A program made the position numbers and the translations under genes. DNA of 64,000 bases, taken from positions 140,620,897 to 140,684,896 of the forward strand of contig NC_081407.1 of NCBI RefSeq assembly GCF_030272615.1, in the 5' to 3' direction. The DNA comes from Cryptomeria japonica. Lineage: Eukaryota; Streptophyta; Pinopsida; Cupressales; Cupressaceae. Each line of letters starts with the position of its first letter. Positions within the stretch are counted from its first letter, which is position 1. Shown piece after piece: positions 1 through 11,404 of this stretch. The notes under the pieces are model-generated. The model was not told the origin of the DNA and did no database searches. It worked only from the letters and a program-made list of their open reading frames with translations.

Positions 1-28
1 TCAAGAAGGAATTTGCAGTATTAAAGAT

Positions 29-463
29 GTGTGTGTCGATATAATCCATTCATTTAAGGGACAAACGTCAGTTGAAGAACCACTTGAGTGTGAACTACAA
101 AATGCTAATATTGATTTTGTTAGAACTAATTCGGAGACGCTTGAGAAAGACAATTCTCAAAAACACTTAATCTATGACAGTACCTATTCTATGCCAAGTT
201 ATGATCATTATGTCATGAACGTTGAAACACCTAATGATGACAGTGATTATGGTTTACCCCTTCTTCATCATGAACTAATTGATTGGGATAATTTAGACAA
301 CCCCGAACTAAATGTCTTTTCCAATGATCATGACTTAGTCATGTACCTTAACGTTGTTGAACCCATCCCACCTAAGATATCTTCCATTGCAGAATCAAGT
401 AATGTTTCTCGTAGTCAGGAGAATGCCAAACTTTCTAGTCACAAAAGCGAAATAAAACAATGA
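29..463 (+). pseudogene. Retrotransposon polyprotein linker upstream of RT (partial)
   Basis: An open stretch of 144 codons rich in Asn, Asp and Glu lies just before the conserved start of RT. It has no recognisable domain. By position it is the poorly conserved region between protease and RT of the Tat polyprotein. It is in a different frame from the pol frame that opens by about 525, so at least one frameshift separates the two. No function is assigned beyond position. Confidence 0.5.
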
Positions 464-524
464 AAGAGACCTATTATTGAAAACCATTTCATGGCAACAC
501 TAGATCAATCAAAAGGGAAAAAAG

Positions 525-3500
525 GACGCATCTGATGGTGAAAACCTCTTTGAGGCGCCAGAAGATGGAAAGCTTGACATTATTCCTACATATTTTCAAG
601 AGAGATTTGCTAACCTGATAGAACCAACAGAAGCAGTAAACATTGGTACATCAAAGGATCCTAAAATACTTCATTACGCTGCCTTATTATCAGAAAAAGA
701 GAGGAAAGAATACATGGAATTCTTTAAGAAAAGACAAATAAATTTTGCTTGGTCCTATGTAGATATGCCAGGACTTAATCATGATCTTATCATGCATCAT
801 CTTAATATGGATTTAAAAGCAAAACCAGTTAAGCAGAAGCTAAGAAAGATGCATCCGCACATTGCTCTTCTTGTAAAAACCGAGCTGAAGAAACTATTAG
901 AAGTGGGTTTTATAAGACCTGTTGCTTATCCAGAATGGGTTTCAAGTATTGTACCAGTATCAAAACCAGATAAAAGCATAAGGGTCTGTACAGATTTCAG
1001 AGATCTGAATAAAGCATGTCCAAAAGATGATTTCCCGCTACCAAACATTGATATCATAGTGGACTTGTCAGCAGGGCATGAGATGTTTTCATTAATGGGT
1101 GGCTTTTGAGGATATAATCAAATAAGAATCGCACCTGAAGATCAAGAAAAGACAGCTTTCACCTGTGCATGGGGAACATATTGCTGGAATGTTATGTCAT
1201 TTGGGCTTAAGAATGCAGGAGCGACTTATCAAAGGGCTATGACGATAATTTTCCATGATATGATGCATACATTTATGGAAGATTATGTCGATGACATACT
1301 TGCAAAATCTCATACAAGACAAGAACATTTGAACATTTTAAGCAAGATTTTTGACAGGATGGAAAGATATCAATTGAGATTAAATCCAAAGAAATGTGCA
1401 TTTGGGGTAACCTCTGGAAAACTCCTTGGGTACATTATATCAGCTCGTGGAATTGAAGTAGATCCTGAAAAAGTCAAATCTATCATGGAGATGGAATCAC
1501 CTAGGAAAATAAGTCAATTGCGATCTTTACAAGGAAGATTGCAATCAATCAAGAGATTTGTTTCTCAGTTAGCAGATAGATGTCTTCCATTCACCCATCT
1601 TCTACATAAAAATATTACATTCAAATGGGATCTAAAATATGAAGAAGCATTTTTGCAAATAAAAAAATATCTTATGAGTCCTCCAGTACTAGTATCACCA
1701 ACCAAAGGGAAACCATTGTTGCTCTATATCTTAGCAACAAATGTATCATTAGGAGCTCTCCTAGCTCAACATGATGATGAAGGAAAAGAAAGAGCAGTTT
1801 ATTATATCAGTAGAACACTTGTTGGCTATGAATTAAATTATTCCTCAATAGAAAAGACATGTCTAGCGGTTGTATTTGCAACTCAGAAGCTGTGACATTA
1901 TATGTTGATTCATTCTATGAAACTAATAGCAAAAATAAATCCTCTCAAATATTTGTTGAGCAAGTCAACATTGACAGGGAGACTAGCCAAATGGGTTATG
2001 ATACTGAATGAATTTGATATAGAGTATGTTGACCGGAAAGCTATCAAGGGACAAGTTATCGTTAATCAATTGGTCGATGCACCTTTACAAAATGACATGC
2101 CTTTGCACATTGAATTTCCTGATGCAAATAGCTTGACAGTAAGTACAAACTTTTGGGAATTGTACTTTGATGGTTCTTATACACAATATGGATCAGGCGT
2201 AGGAATCTTTTTCATCACACCTCAAGGACACACAATTCCCAAATCATATCGACTGTGGTTTCTATGCACTAATAATACTGTAGAGTATGAAGCATTGGCT
2301 ATTGGGCTTAAAATGGCCATTGAATGGAATGTCAAAGAACTACATGTCTATGGTGATTCACAACTTATCATCAACCAAATAAATGATGAATATCAAACAA
2401 AGGATGATAAGCTTATGTCATACAAACAACTGGTGGATGAGTTTAAAGAACACTTTAAAAAAATATCATTCACCCATATTCCAAGAAATGAGAATAAAGC
2501 ATCTCTCTTGCAAAATAAGGAGAATCAACAACGTTACGAATTTCTCATGGAAGATATCTTAACCCCTACCATTCAATCCCAGCATACCTATCGAATTTTC
2601 CATATATCAGGAACCAGTTAATCCTCATACGGTCAAACTTATCAATATTTAAAAGAACATATCCTTCCTCTTGACTTATCTCGCAATCAGAGAAGGAATT
2701 TTATCTGGCAGTCCTCTCGCAATACTATTATTGTTGATATCCTATATAGGTGTGGTCTAGATGGTACTTTGTTGAGATGTCTTGGTCAAGAAGAATCTGA
2801 GAAAGTTCTTAATGACATTCATGCAGGTATTTGTGGCACACACTCAAGTGGTTTAACATTGGCTAAGAAACTTCTTCGTATGGGTTACTTTTGGCCTACT
2901 ATGGAGATAGATTCATTCACATATGCTAGAAAATGCAAACAATGTCAGATCCATGGTAATCTCATTCATGCACCAGCACAAGAGTTATATCCTATGACGG
3001 GATCATGGCCATTTTCACAATGGGGCCTTGATTTGGTAGGAAAGATAAATCCCTCATCTTCTAATGGACATAAGTTTATTCTGATAGCTACTAAATATTT
3101 TACTAAATGGATTGAAGCGGTGTCTTTAACAACAGTGACAAGAAAACAAATATCATCATTTATTTTGAATTATATAATATGTCACTATGGAGTTCCTATG
3201 ACCATTATCACTGATAATGGAAGACCATTCAAAAATCAAGATGTGAAGGAGCTATGTGAACAATTTCATATCCAACATAGGTTTTCTACTCCATATTATC
3301 TACAGGGAAATGGTCAAGTTGAGGCATCAAACAAAACTATCTTGAAAATCTTGAAGAAAACAGTCAATGAAGCTGGAAAAGACTGGCACATTCAGCTAAA
3401 TCCTGCTCTTTGGGCATATCGAACTAGCATCCGCACTCCAACAGGGGCAACTCCATATTGTTTGGTCTATGGATCAGAAGCCATATTACCTATAGAAGTA

Positions 3501-4034
3501 GAGATACCTTCTCTACGAGTATCCTTACAAGGTCGTATACCAAAAGAAGAAGAACGAGTCTCTCGACTCCAGGAACTACAACTGATTCAAGAACATCGCC
3601 AAAATGCAACAGATCGTTTGAAAGTATATCAACAAAGAATGGCAAGAAGCTATAACCACATAGTCAAGCTGCGCATTTTTCAGATTGGAGATATAGTTCT
3701 AAAGGAGAATCCAATAAATCGACAAGATCGAGAAAAGAAGAGAAAATTTGAACCAAATTGGCTAGGACCTTTTGTCATAGTAGCAGCATATGGATCAGGA
3801 GCATACAAGTTATCTACCCCTGAAGGTGATTGGTTTGATGAACCTATCAATTCTATCCATCTCAAGAAATTTTATGCTTATAATCAACAAAAAGCATATA
3901 AAGTCTTGAAAAAAAATCAACAAAAAGCATATAAAGTCTTGAAAAAAATCAACAAAAAGCATATAAAGTCCCGAAAAAATCAACAAAAAGGATATAAAAT
4001 CCCTAAAAAGTATAAAACAAAAAAAATGCAATAA
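525..4034 (+). pseudogene. pol: Tat-type gypsy pol: RT, RNase H, second RNase H, integrase
   Basis: One reading frame runs from about 525 to 4034 and is broken only by three stop codons, at 1107-1109 (tga), 1893-1895 (tga) and 2619-2621 (taa). RT occupies about 714-1600, with the YVDD active-site motif near 1285. The first RNase H covers about 1640-2030. A second RNase H-like domain (about 2150-2520) starts with a WELYFDGS motif and has an internal VEYEAL motif, as in Tat elements. Integrase (2769-4034) has a zinc-binding H/C region, an ITDNGRPF catalytic segment and a C-terminal GPF/Y-like stretch. In life this polyprotein would copy the element RNA and integrate the cDNA; here it is inactive. 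The same-frame preservation means few indels since insertion. Confidence 0.85.
3883..4010 (+). repeat. Four tandem ~32-bp units at the integrase C-terminus
   Basis: Four imperfect copies of a unit starting atcaacaaaaagcatataaa begin at 3883, 3915, 3948 and 3979. They lie in the open frame and add a Lys/Gln-rich repeated tail (NQQKAYKVLKK-like) after the integrase chromodomain-equivalent region. Unit lengths of 31-33 bp shift the phase, so the later copies encode a different Lys-rich string. Confidence 0.85.
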
Positions 4035-5130
4035 ATTTAGATGGTAAAAACCTAGTAAACAGATGCTATCTAAAAAGTAAGTTCCTCCATCTATGAGATC
4101 GCTTTGCACACCTATCCACTCCATCCTATTGCATCTATCACTTCCATATATCTTAGCTTATCCATTCCATCTTTCGCATCCATTGCTCTGAACCATTTAG
4201 CAAGAAATATGCAACTTACCAACAGTTATCAATCTTTGACATACTTGTCGTAGTCACTGTCTTAGATTTTATCAAAATCAATCATATATGTATTTGTATC
4301 CCGCCATGGTTTGGATCTTGATCAATTCATACATTCATAATAATTTTTGTTTCCACTAGGGGCAAAATTTTAATTCCTTTTGCTAAGGTGATCTTTTGAA
4401 TCTTTGAAAATCCAAAACATTCAGAAAACTTAGAAAAACCAAAAACACCTAGGATTTTGAAACAAATAACGAGCAACAAAGCAACAAAAATCAAGGCATT
4501 TCATCAACAACTGAATCATGACACTCAGAAAATGAAGAATCAACCAGCAAGTAATATGGGATTATTAAAGATCATTCATCAAGATGATTATATCAGTTAA
4601 TGACCATAAGAAAATGTGAATGACATGCAAGATTCAGTGTTTATATCTTGATTTTATTGCTAATCATGTACTCTATGCAACTCAAGGATGTCCATGACTA
4701 GAGAAGCTATGATGGGGCATGATTATTTTCTTTGATTGTTGTCTGTGGTTTATCTCTTACTAAAGTATGTACTTATCTCAAGATATGATCGGTAAAAGAT
4801 CAAGGAGGACGTTCCAAGTCATGCAATAAAAGGAGATAATCCTTGTCTGTTCTGCAAGCAATACTCAGGTCAACTTGATCCATTATATCAAGTTGCTTGT
4901 ATTAACTTGCTATATCAAAATCCATGTAAGGAATACTCAGGTCATCTTGAATCATTATGTCAAGTTGCTTGTATTTTCTTACAACATTTTAAAGCTCAAT
5001 GATGAAATCAAGCACTGTTACAAGATAGCATATGAAGAATGGCAGTACAATTTTTAGTTAGATGATTTTAGATTAGCTAATTATTCATCTGCATTATAAG
5101 CATTCATGGTCAGTTACATTATAAGCATAT
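4035..5130 (+). other. Retrotransposon spacer between pol and the antisense ORF
   Basis: About 1.1 kb without a convincing coding region on either strand. It sits between the integrase stop and the antisense plant-mobile-domain ORF, as expected for the long 3' spacer of Tat elements. A short duplicated phrase (aatactcaggtca with a following ttgatc/ttgaatc) occurs at about 4861 and 4931. Confidence 0.6.
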
Positions 5131-5740
5131 CTACAATAAAGTGCATCCTGTAGACAAACTAGCACTCTCATCATACACCACCTGATGAAGATCATGATAT
5201 AAATGTGCCAACATACAAACACCCCAAGCATATCGAGTACGATGTTGCATCATACTTAGGAGAATCTCACCCCATCCAACAGCAAAACCTCGCAATCGCC
5301 TATCAGGACAAATAAATCCTCCAATCAAACTAGCAAGAATCACAGGGAGAGTCTCGTAATACATAACCATATCCTCCCATCGAATCTCTCCTCTAGAGAT
5401 GCTCTCATCAGCAAAAACAGCTTTGCAAGCCTCTATTCCAACACGATCTTGAAAATCATATTGCACTAACTTGCTAGTCACTGGGATGTGCAGAATCCTA
5501 TACACATCCTCGAGCGTCACACTAGTCTCACCCGTGGGCAAGTGAAAAGTGTTATGCTCACTATGTCATCTCTCGGCTAACGTCGTCAACAATCATCTAT
5601 TATGCGTAATCTCAGGCATATACAATAGATGGCGTAAACCACAAGCATCTATATGTCTAACCTCAACCTACGTCAGCTCTGGCACTAAATGGCGTACTGC
5701 CGGTAATTTCTCCCAACACTGGAGAACATCAAGTTTCTCC
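5131..5740 (-). pseudogene. Antisense plant mobile domain (PMD) ORF of the Tat element
   Basis: The minus strand opposite the retrotransposon spacer encodes 136 open codons (5541 down to 5131) starting LPTGETSVTLEDVYRILHIP, the hallmark start of the aminotransferase-like plant mobile domain core. Family-typical sequence continues upstream in the same frame to about 5740, but is broken by stop codons, including a tga at about 5552-5554 just before the TFHLPTGE motif. PMD proteins occur both as host genes (MAIN/MAIL family) and as passengers of transposons. Position and orientation match the extra antisense ORFs described for Tat-lineage elements. Function in the element is unknown; this copy is broken. 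Confidence 0.8.
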
Positions 5741-5941
5741 TATTTATCAAGAGAATTCAATCAATCATCAACTATCTATCTATCAAATCAAACTGAAGCA
5801 ACCTACTCTATCTATCTATCAAATCAAATTGAAGCAAATTAAGCTATCAAAACATTTTTAAAACCTATCAATCATGGTTTTCTATCAATCACTGAGTTCA
5901 ATCAAAACTCTGCTAAGCTCTTGCATAGAAACTAAATCAAG

Positions 5942-6045
5942 CAATCAAATCAATCAATCAATCAAATCAATCAAATCAATCAATCAAGCAATCAAATCAA
6001 TCAAATCAATCCAATCCAATCAATCAATCAAGCAATTAATCAATC
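5942..6045 (+). repeat. (AATC)n-like microsatellite
   Basis: A run of caat/aatc tetranucleotides with occasional extra a or c, inside the 3' spacer of the Tat element. Related ATCT-rich strings (tctatctatcaaatcaaa) occur just upstream at about 5775-5830. Confidence 0.8.
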
Positions 6046-6134
6046 AAGTCCCTATTCATCATACATGCGCATCAAACACGTTAAATCTAATCATCAAAGT
6101 GATTTTTAGCTTTTGCACTTATCAAAAACATCAA

Positions 6135-6400
6135 TTTTGAGCAAATGCGCTATCCTATTGAGCAAAAGCGCTATCCTATGCAAAAGCGTTATCATCCTTA
6201 GCATATGCGCTAACACTAAGAACATATGCGCAAAACAAAGCAAAAGCGCTAACTTTAGCTGCAAAAGCACAAACAAACAATTCAAAAGCGTTATCCTATG
6301 CAAAAGCACTATCATCCTTGGCATATGCGCTACCAAAAAGAGCATAAGCGTTAATCTATGCATATGCGCTAAATCAAAATGCAAAAGCGCTAACCTAATA
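6135..6400 (+). repeat. Degenerate short repeat built on gcaaaagcgcta / catatgcgcta
   Basis: About 18 copies of a roughly 10-18 bp phrase ending in a GCGCT or GCGTT core (gcaaaagcgctatcc, gcatatgcgctaa, gcaaaagcgttatc) follow each other between the microsatellite and the 3' LTR. Spacing is irregular, so it is not a clean tandem array. The repeated CpG-bearing core stands out from the AT-rich surroundings. It is followed by an A tract and (aaaaattc)n-like sequence at about 6405-6440. Confidence 0.7.
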
Positions 6401-6440
6401 TCGAAAAAAAAAAAAAAATTCAAAAAATTCAAAAAATTCA

Positions 6441-6904
6441 AAAACGCGCCCAAAAACATGAAAAGTTGCACGACAAGTTGAAAACAAAGTTCGGGATAAG
6501 GTACATACCTGATACCCATACTCGGGAGGTCGTTGATATCGTCGAACACTCATAGGAATCACCATTTCGCCACCTCACCAAAATAAAATTCTTCACAAAG
6601 TTGACAAGGATAACAATGAAATTAAAATTAGTCTTGGTTAATTTTATATTTACTATTTGAAGAGTAATTAATGTTATTCAATGGGGCAATTTATTTTGTT
6701 TTTTACAAAAGAATTTAATTGATGGAACTCTTTTTATCAATTATCATGAGATCAATCGTTCAAACCAAAGTTTTCAACAATTTCACGATTAATCTCCTGA
6801 GGGGGCACACAATCAGGATTTTCATCTTCATCAGGCGAATTATCGAAACTTGATTTAATCTTTGAAACAATGTTGTCTCGACATCATTTCAAAGAGGGGC
6901 AAAA
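6441..6904 (+). other. Terminal spacer and polypurine tract of the Tat element
   Basis: No coding region is seen. The stretch ends in ttcaaagaggggcaaaa, a typical polypurine tract placed directly before the TGTA start of the presumed 3' LTR. Confidence 0.6.
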
Positions 6905-8073
6905 TGTATACACATAAAAATGGCTATGAGTGATTAAATAAATTATATTTATTTAATGATTATTCTTCTATTAAATAGTTAATTTGAAAAGATCAATTTA
7001 TTTAATTCATTTTCGTGTCTTTCTATTAATTAATATTTTATTAATTAATTCATCTATCATATTCTTCTAATTAATTAAATATCTAATATTTAATTATCCT
7101 TTTAATCAAGTCAATTAAATATCTAATATTTAACTATCTCCTCCAAACAATTAAATATCTAATATTTAATGGTTATTCTCCTATCCTATAGTCTCAAATA
7201 CTAAATAATTTCTTAAATTATTTAAATCCCTTTTCCAACTCACCTTCCATCTCCACTTCATCTTCTCTTTGCCAACTCATCAAACATGTGGCTAAGGAAA
7301 TTAATACTTCTTAAGTATTAATTCATCATTTATCTCCAACCTCCAAACTTAATGAATATTCTGTACGTACACATATTTCATAACCATTTCCTATATTCTC
7401 TAAAACACTCCCTACATCTTAGGAAGGACTTGAGTCCATTTGTCCTATCATGCCTAAATCTTCTCCAAACATCTCTAGATTCCCTCAATCAACAACCCAG
7501 TCAAGGTGAGATGAGTGACACCTGTCTTCTTCTTCCCCCTTTCTTTCAACCTTCACCTTTGCTCACAGTCATCCAAATCTGCAGATCTGATCATGACCAT
7601 TGATATGAGCCACATCATCTTATCCTCTCAAGGTCTATAAAATCAAGAGTTTCAGTTGAGAGAGAGTTAGACTTCAAGTACATTTTCAAGCAAATCATTT
7701 GTAAAACTTATGCATCCATGAGTTTTAATCTTGAAGCAAAATAGCAATTATCATTTAGCATAATCATTTTGGCAAAATCATGTAGTATTGCATATCATAG
7801 CATCAGTTAACTGCCAGTTATCAGTCCATTCTTCATATGTCATCTTGGAAGCTATCAGTGCATTGTCTAAGAGCACACCATCTGCAACCAGGAACAGTGG
7901 AGTTAGGACACAATGAGACATAAACCATGAAGGTAATAATAGTATTTTTATTTCATATATATTTAATGTAGTTTCATTGGTTGAGTTTGAATTTCCTATA
8001 GCATTTCCATTTGTGTTTTGTGAAACTAACTTGTTGCAGGTAACATTCTGAGGATGAAATTCAAGTCGACACA
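6905..8073 (+). repeat. Probable 3' LTR of the Tat element
   Basis: The stretch starts TGTATACAC right after a polypurine tract and ends, as judged by eye, at gtcgacACA. A TATA-like box (ctataaaatc, near 7634) lies about 730 bp in, consistent with the U3 promoter. The right border is uncertain because the 5' LTR is outside the window and cannot be compared. Confidence 0.5.
7070..7172 (+). repeat. Three copies of a 20-bp AT palindrome-like phrase in U3
   Basis: The phrase attaaatatctaatatttaa recurs three times with a period near 39 bp in the upstream part of the presumed LTR. It is nearly self-complementary (ttaaatat...atatttaa). It may be a U3 promoter repeat, but nothing in the sequence proves a regulatory role. 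Confidence 0.6.
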
Positions 8074-8344
8074 ATTATTAATATTATTATTATTAGATTC
8101 TTGAAATCATTAATACTTGCACAAATTCATACACATGTACATTGTAGTAAAATCTATACCTAAAGGGGAAAGGTTTCAATTTGTTTTGTGGATCCTTGTA
8201 CTACATTCCAGCATTTGTGAGGACACCCACTTTGAAAAATTCAAAAGCTCTTCCATAAGCCTGTTATGTGAAGATAACAAATCACATGCAACTAGGTCAC
8301 ATTCAATTTAGGTATCAAATTGTATTGGAAGATATTTCTATGTA

Positions 8345-8398
8345 ATATTGTTCCTCAATCAACTTTCTTGTAATATTGTTCCTCAATCAACTTTCTTG
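8345..8398 (+). repeat. Two-copy 28-bp tandem duplication
   Basis: The phrase taatattgttcctcaatcaa followed by ctttcttg occurs twice in a row. There is no coding sequence around it. Confidence 0.8.
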
Positions 8399-8437
8399 AC
8401 ATGTCTATGTTTTCATTTTATGCATATATGTGACCTA

Positions 8438-8832
8438 TAATTTTCATATAACTTTACTTTTTATTCTACAAAACAAATCTAGTATCTACTATGCCCAAGA
8501 ATGTGCATGTTTATGCTCAAGTTCAGAGGTTGGAATGCCAACAAGTGTTAAGGAGTTGTACTCTTTAGCACCAAATTAGTTTTCATATAACTTTAAATTT
8601 TTATTGTACAAAATAAATATAGTATCTACTATGCCCAAGAATGTGCATATTTACGCAACGAGTGTTAAGGAGTTGTACTCTTTAGCACCAAATTAGTTTT
8701 CATATAACTTTAAATTTTTATTGTACAAAATAAATATAGTATCTACTATGCCCAAGAATGTGCATATTTACGCTCAAATACAGAGGTTGGAATAGCAACA
8801 AGGGTTGAGGAGTTGGACTCTTTAGCACCAAA
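8438..8832 (+). repeat. Three tandem copies of a 115-140 bp noncoding unit
   Basis: Each unit contains tagtatctactatgcccaag, then an agaatgtgcat string, then gttaaggagttgtactcttt, and the first two copies end in agcaccaaattagttttcat. The middle copy has an internal deletion of about 25 bp. No ORF follows the period, so it looks like ordinary tandem duplication in intergenic DNA. Confidence 0.85.
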
Positions 8833-9354
8833 TTGCTTACTATGTTTCCATCACTCTTATTTTTAGATTTGTATCATCTATACCTTTCAATCTTTTACCA
8901 TATATCTGATTCCATTTCTTGCGGAAATCAATCATACGTTTGTGTACTGTTTCCTAAGCTAGTTGCAATTTCAACTGAATTTTTATCTTTTATGTTTTGG
9001 TCAAGGGCCATTTAGCACAAATTAGTAGTACGTTGGTAAGTGAACCGATTCGATTGGAGACTTTTCTATTGCATATGGATTTCAAGTTGTTTTTTATCTC
9101 TTTCAATAAATCTATTTTGTGTCAATTCTCATGTCAATCTCAATTCAAATTTAATATTTGTATTAAATTTCTATCATATCTATTTTTAATCTCTTTATTC
9201 TTTTTTTTTTGCTTTTGTTGTTCGATCTTTTATTTTATCCCTCTTCATTTTTAATTTTCCTTTTTACCTATTTCTTTGTCCCCTCCTTAACCTTATTTAA
9301 ACCATTCTTAGTATGCAACTTAACATCTTTTGTCTCTCATAGCTCTCTACTATC

Positions 9355-9386
9355 CTGATGATGGATCATAGAGTATGATCCAAAAC
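9355..9386 (+). ncRNA. Hammerhead ribozyme-like motif, degenerate copy
   Basis: CTGATGA (9355-9361) is followed by a perfect 9-bp stem (TGGATCATA / TATGATCCA) closed by a GAG loop and then AAAC. This matches the hammerhead layout CUGANGA, stem II, GAAAC, except that the core G before AAA is missing or changed. A second copy with intact GAAAC is at 57769. Such minimal hammerheads are known in Penelope-like elements, which have been reported in conifers. No Penelope RT or GIY-YIG ORF is visible nearby, so this would be a fragment. Stems I and III are short and I did not establish them. Confidence 0.4.
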
Positions 9387-9399
9387 GTTGATACAAATA

Positions 9400-11404
9400 A
9401 ACTCACCAATCTAATCCATAAAGAACCATTGGCAAAGAAAATGTTTGCTCCCTAACAGTTTCATCCATCACAGAAAAATCTGATGGAAGCAACAATGTAG
9501 GTGATACGACATACGATCTTTATGTCTATTGCCACACCTTTTAAACATGATACATCATTTTTTCTTGAGAAATAGACCATGTTATGGTTATTGAACTATA
9601 TGTAGTACCAAGATCAATTAAAAAAATCACTTCATAATGATAGATGGTACTGAAAAAGCATACGTTTTTTATAATCAAAGCATCAAAACAAGGATGTTGA
9701 CCCTAGATACAAACAGCCCGAAGGCAGCATGAACAATCCAAACTTAAAAATACCAAAAACACATAAACTTTATAGGTAAACAAGATTTTGGCAGTAAATA
9801 CACCAATTTAATTTAAAAAGAAAGAAAGGAAAAAGAAGAGCAACGACAAAGTTGTTAAGTAAACACTTTGCCCCGGTCTTCAGTAGAATTCATATGTTAA
9901 AAATTAATTGTGAAGCCCTTTATTTAGAGTCCAATTGTTTTAATTTTTAATATTTGTGTTTCTTAAGCACGGCCAGCTGTGCCCTGTTTTATAGTCTGAA
10001 ATATAAAGAACAGTGATTGGATCTGAAAACTTCATTAGAAATTAATATAGCCTACAAATATCCAATTAATAAACCCATGGGTTTGTTACTCTGGTGTCTT
10101 TCAATTTGCTATGAAGATAAAGCAAAAATTTATGTTTCATTATTCAAACAGAATTGATTGCATTTAATGTCTACAAGGGTAAAGCAAAATACTAATCAAA
10201 TATTGAAGAATAAAGAACCCTCACACGAATCAGACTAATCCTTAATTAAAGTCCGTCTATCCTATTCTGTTTTCTTAATATTTATAACTACATGATATGA
10301 AAGAACAAAGGAACGTAATATAACTAGAAGAAATATCTATAGCCATACAAGTTTACACCACTAACAACTAGGGATGCAACAGAAAATTTCCCTTGATTTG
10401 TTAATATGTAACCTAGAAAACCTCCAGCAGCTATGATACAGTAAGTACATGAAGAGACAATACAAATGCTTGACTTGTAAATTATTGTTATGGATATCCC
10501 TGGTTACTATGATAATAAGGCTGGCAACAGCCAGGCCATAGACATTTAGCAAGATTTCCTAGGCTCCGAATGTTTGGCAGCAGAAATCCATCAGAAATTG
10601 ATCTTTATGGAAAAGAACTGGACTTTCCTACCTGCCAAAAAATATGATTCATTAGTATGTACCGAATTTCAAAAGCCTTTGCTATAATCTAACGGAGATT
10701 GTGAATCCAGAATCCGGTTATATAATGGAATTTAAAAAATATATATTGATGTCCATGACCATGTTAAAAGCAAATGCCTTGGATGAAGGGTAACACCACA
10801 ATTCATTCAACAGCCATTATAGCAAGTATAATCTAATTAAATAATTTCCCACCTCTGCAAGGATACCAAGGTATCAAACGTATGCACTTATTTCCAAAGA
10901 ACATTGCCGATGAGAAGTTAAATCTTAGTAATCTTCAGAAACAAACTTCTTCGAGCATGTAGAAAAATTACGTTTCTAACAAAATAGATTTCGGCATCAA
11001 ACTGCTTGTTGACTGATAAAACGACAAAAAATCCTGCCAGCAGAGTCTGATTAACCCAAAAGAATCTGCCAGAAACTTTTTAAGTAAACATGAAAAAATA
11101 ACACACCTCAATACAGGCAGACCAAACCCTGGCATCACTGACTTTGTAAAACAATCGTTGATGGATATGTACAAATTCCATTCCGTAAAATTACATTGGT
11201 GAAGCTCTCGCATCAAAGGGATACTTCAACAAACCAAATCATACAACTCTTCCGGCAGTTCAAACAATTGGCTTACTGCCGACTCTATATATGTGACAGG
11301 TACAAACAAGAAACAGGCAGCAATCACAACAGGGCGAAATCAAAGCCCATTATGACAGAGAAATGATGATAAATATCCAAACCCCAGCTATACAGCCATA
11401 AGAG
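9400..11404. other. Downstream flank and likely 3' UTR of the STK11IP-like gene
   Basis: No independent gene is seen. The host gene on the minus strand ends at 11405, so its 3' UTR must lie in the upper part of this stretch. Short open frames (10361-10552, 10968-11216) show no family resemblance. I could not point to a convincing polyadenylation site. Confidence 0.5.

Larger units (their letters stand above)
1..8073 (+). mobile_element. Ty3/gypsy LTR retrotransposon, Tat-type, 3' part
   Basis: The element enters from the left edge, so its 5' LTR, gag and protease are outside the window. Visible in order are a linker before reverse transcriptase, RT, RNase H, a second RNase H-like domain, integrase, a long spacer with an antisense plant-mobile-domain ORF, a purine tract (agaggggcaaaa, ending 6904) and a probable 3' LTR starting TGTATACAC at 6905. 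The double RNase H and the extra antisense ORF between pol and the 3' LTR are known traits of the Tat/Ogre branch. Pol carries stop codons, so this copy is dead. The right end at 8073 is my best guess (LTR ending in ACA); no target duplication can be checked. Confidence 0.8.

Noticed and set aside
3810-4124. 104-codon minus-strand open frame with hydrophobic repeats
   Set aside because: It is the antisense shadow of the Lys-rich integrase tail repeat.
6106-6549. 147-codon minus-strand frame and its plus-strand counterpart
   Set aside because: Both are readings of the GCGCT-core repeat array; no domain and no conserved start.
10968-11216. 82-codon minus-strand open frame after the STK11IP-like stop
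   Set aside because: The family C-terminus already ends at 11405 and no homology is visible; probably 3' UTR.
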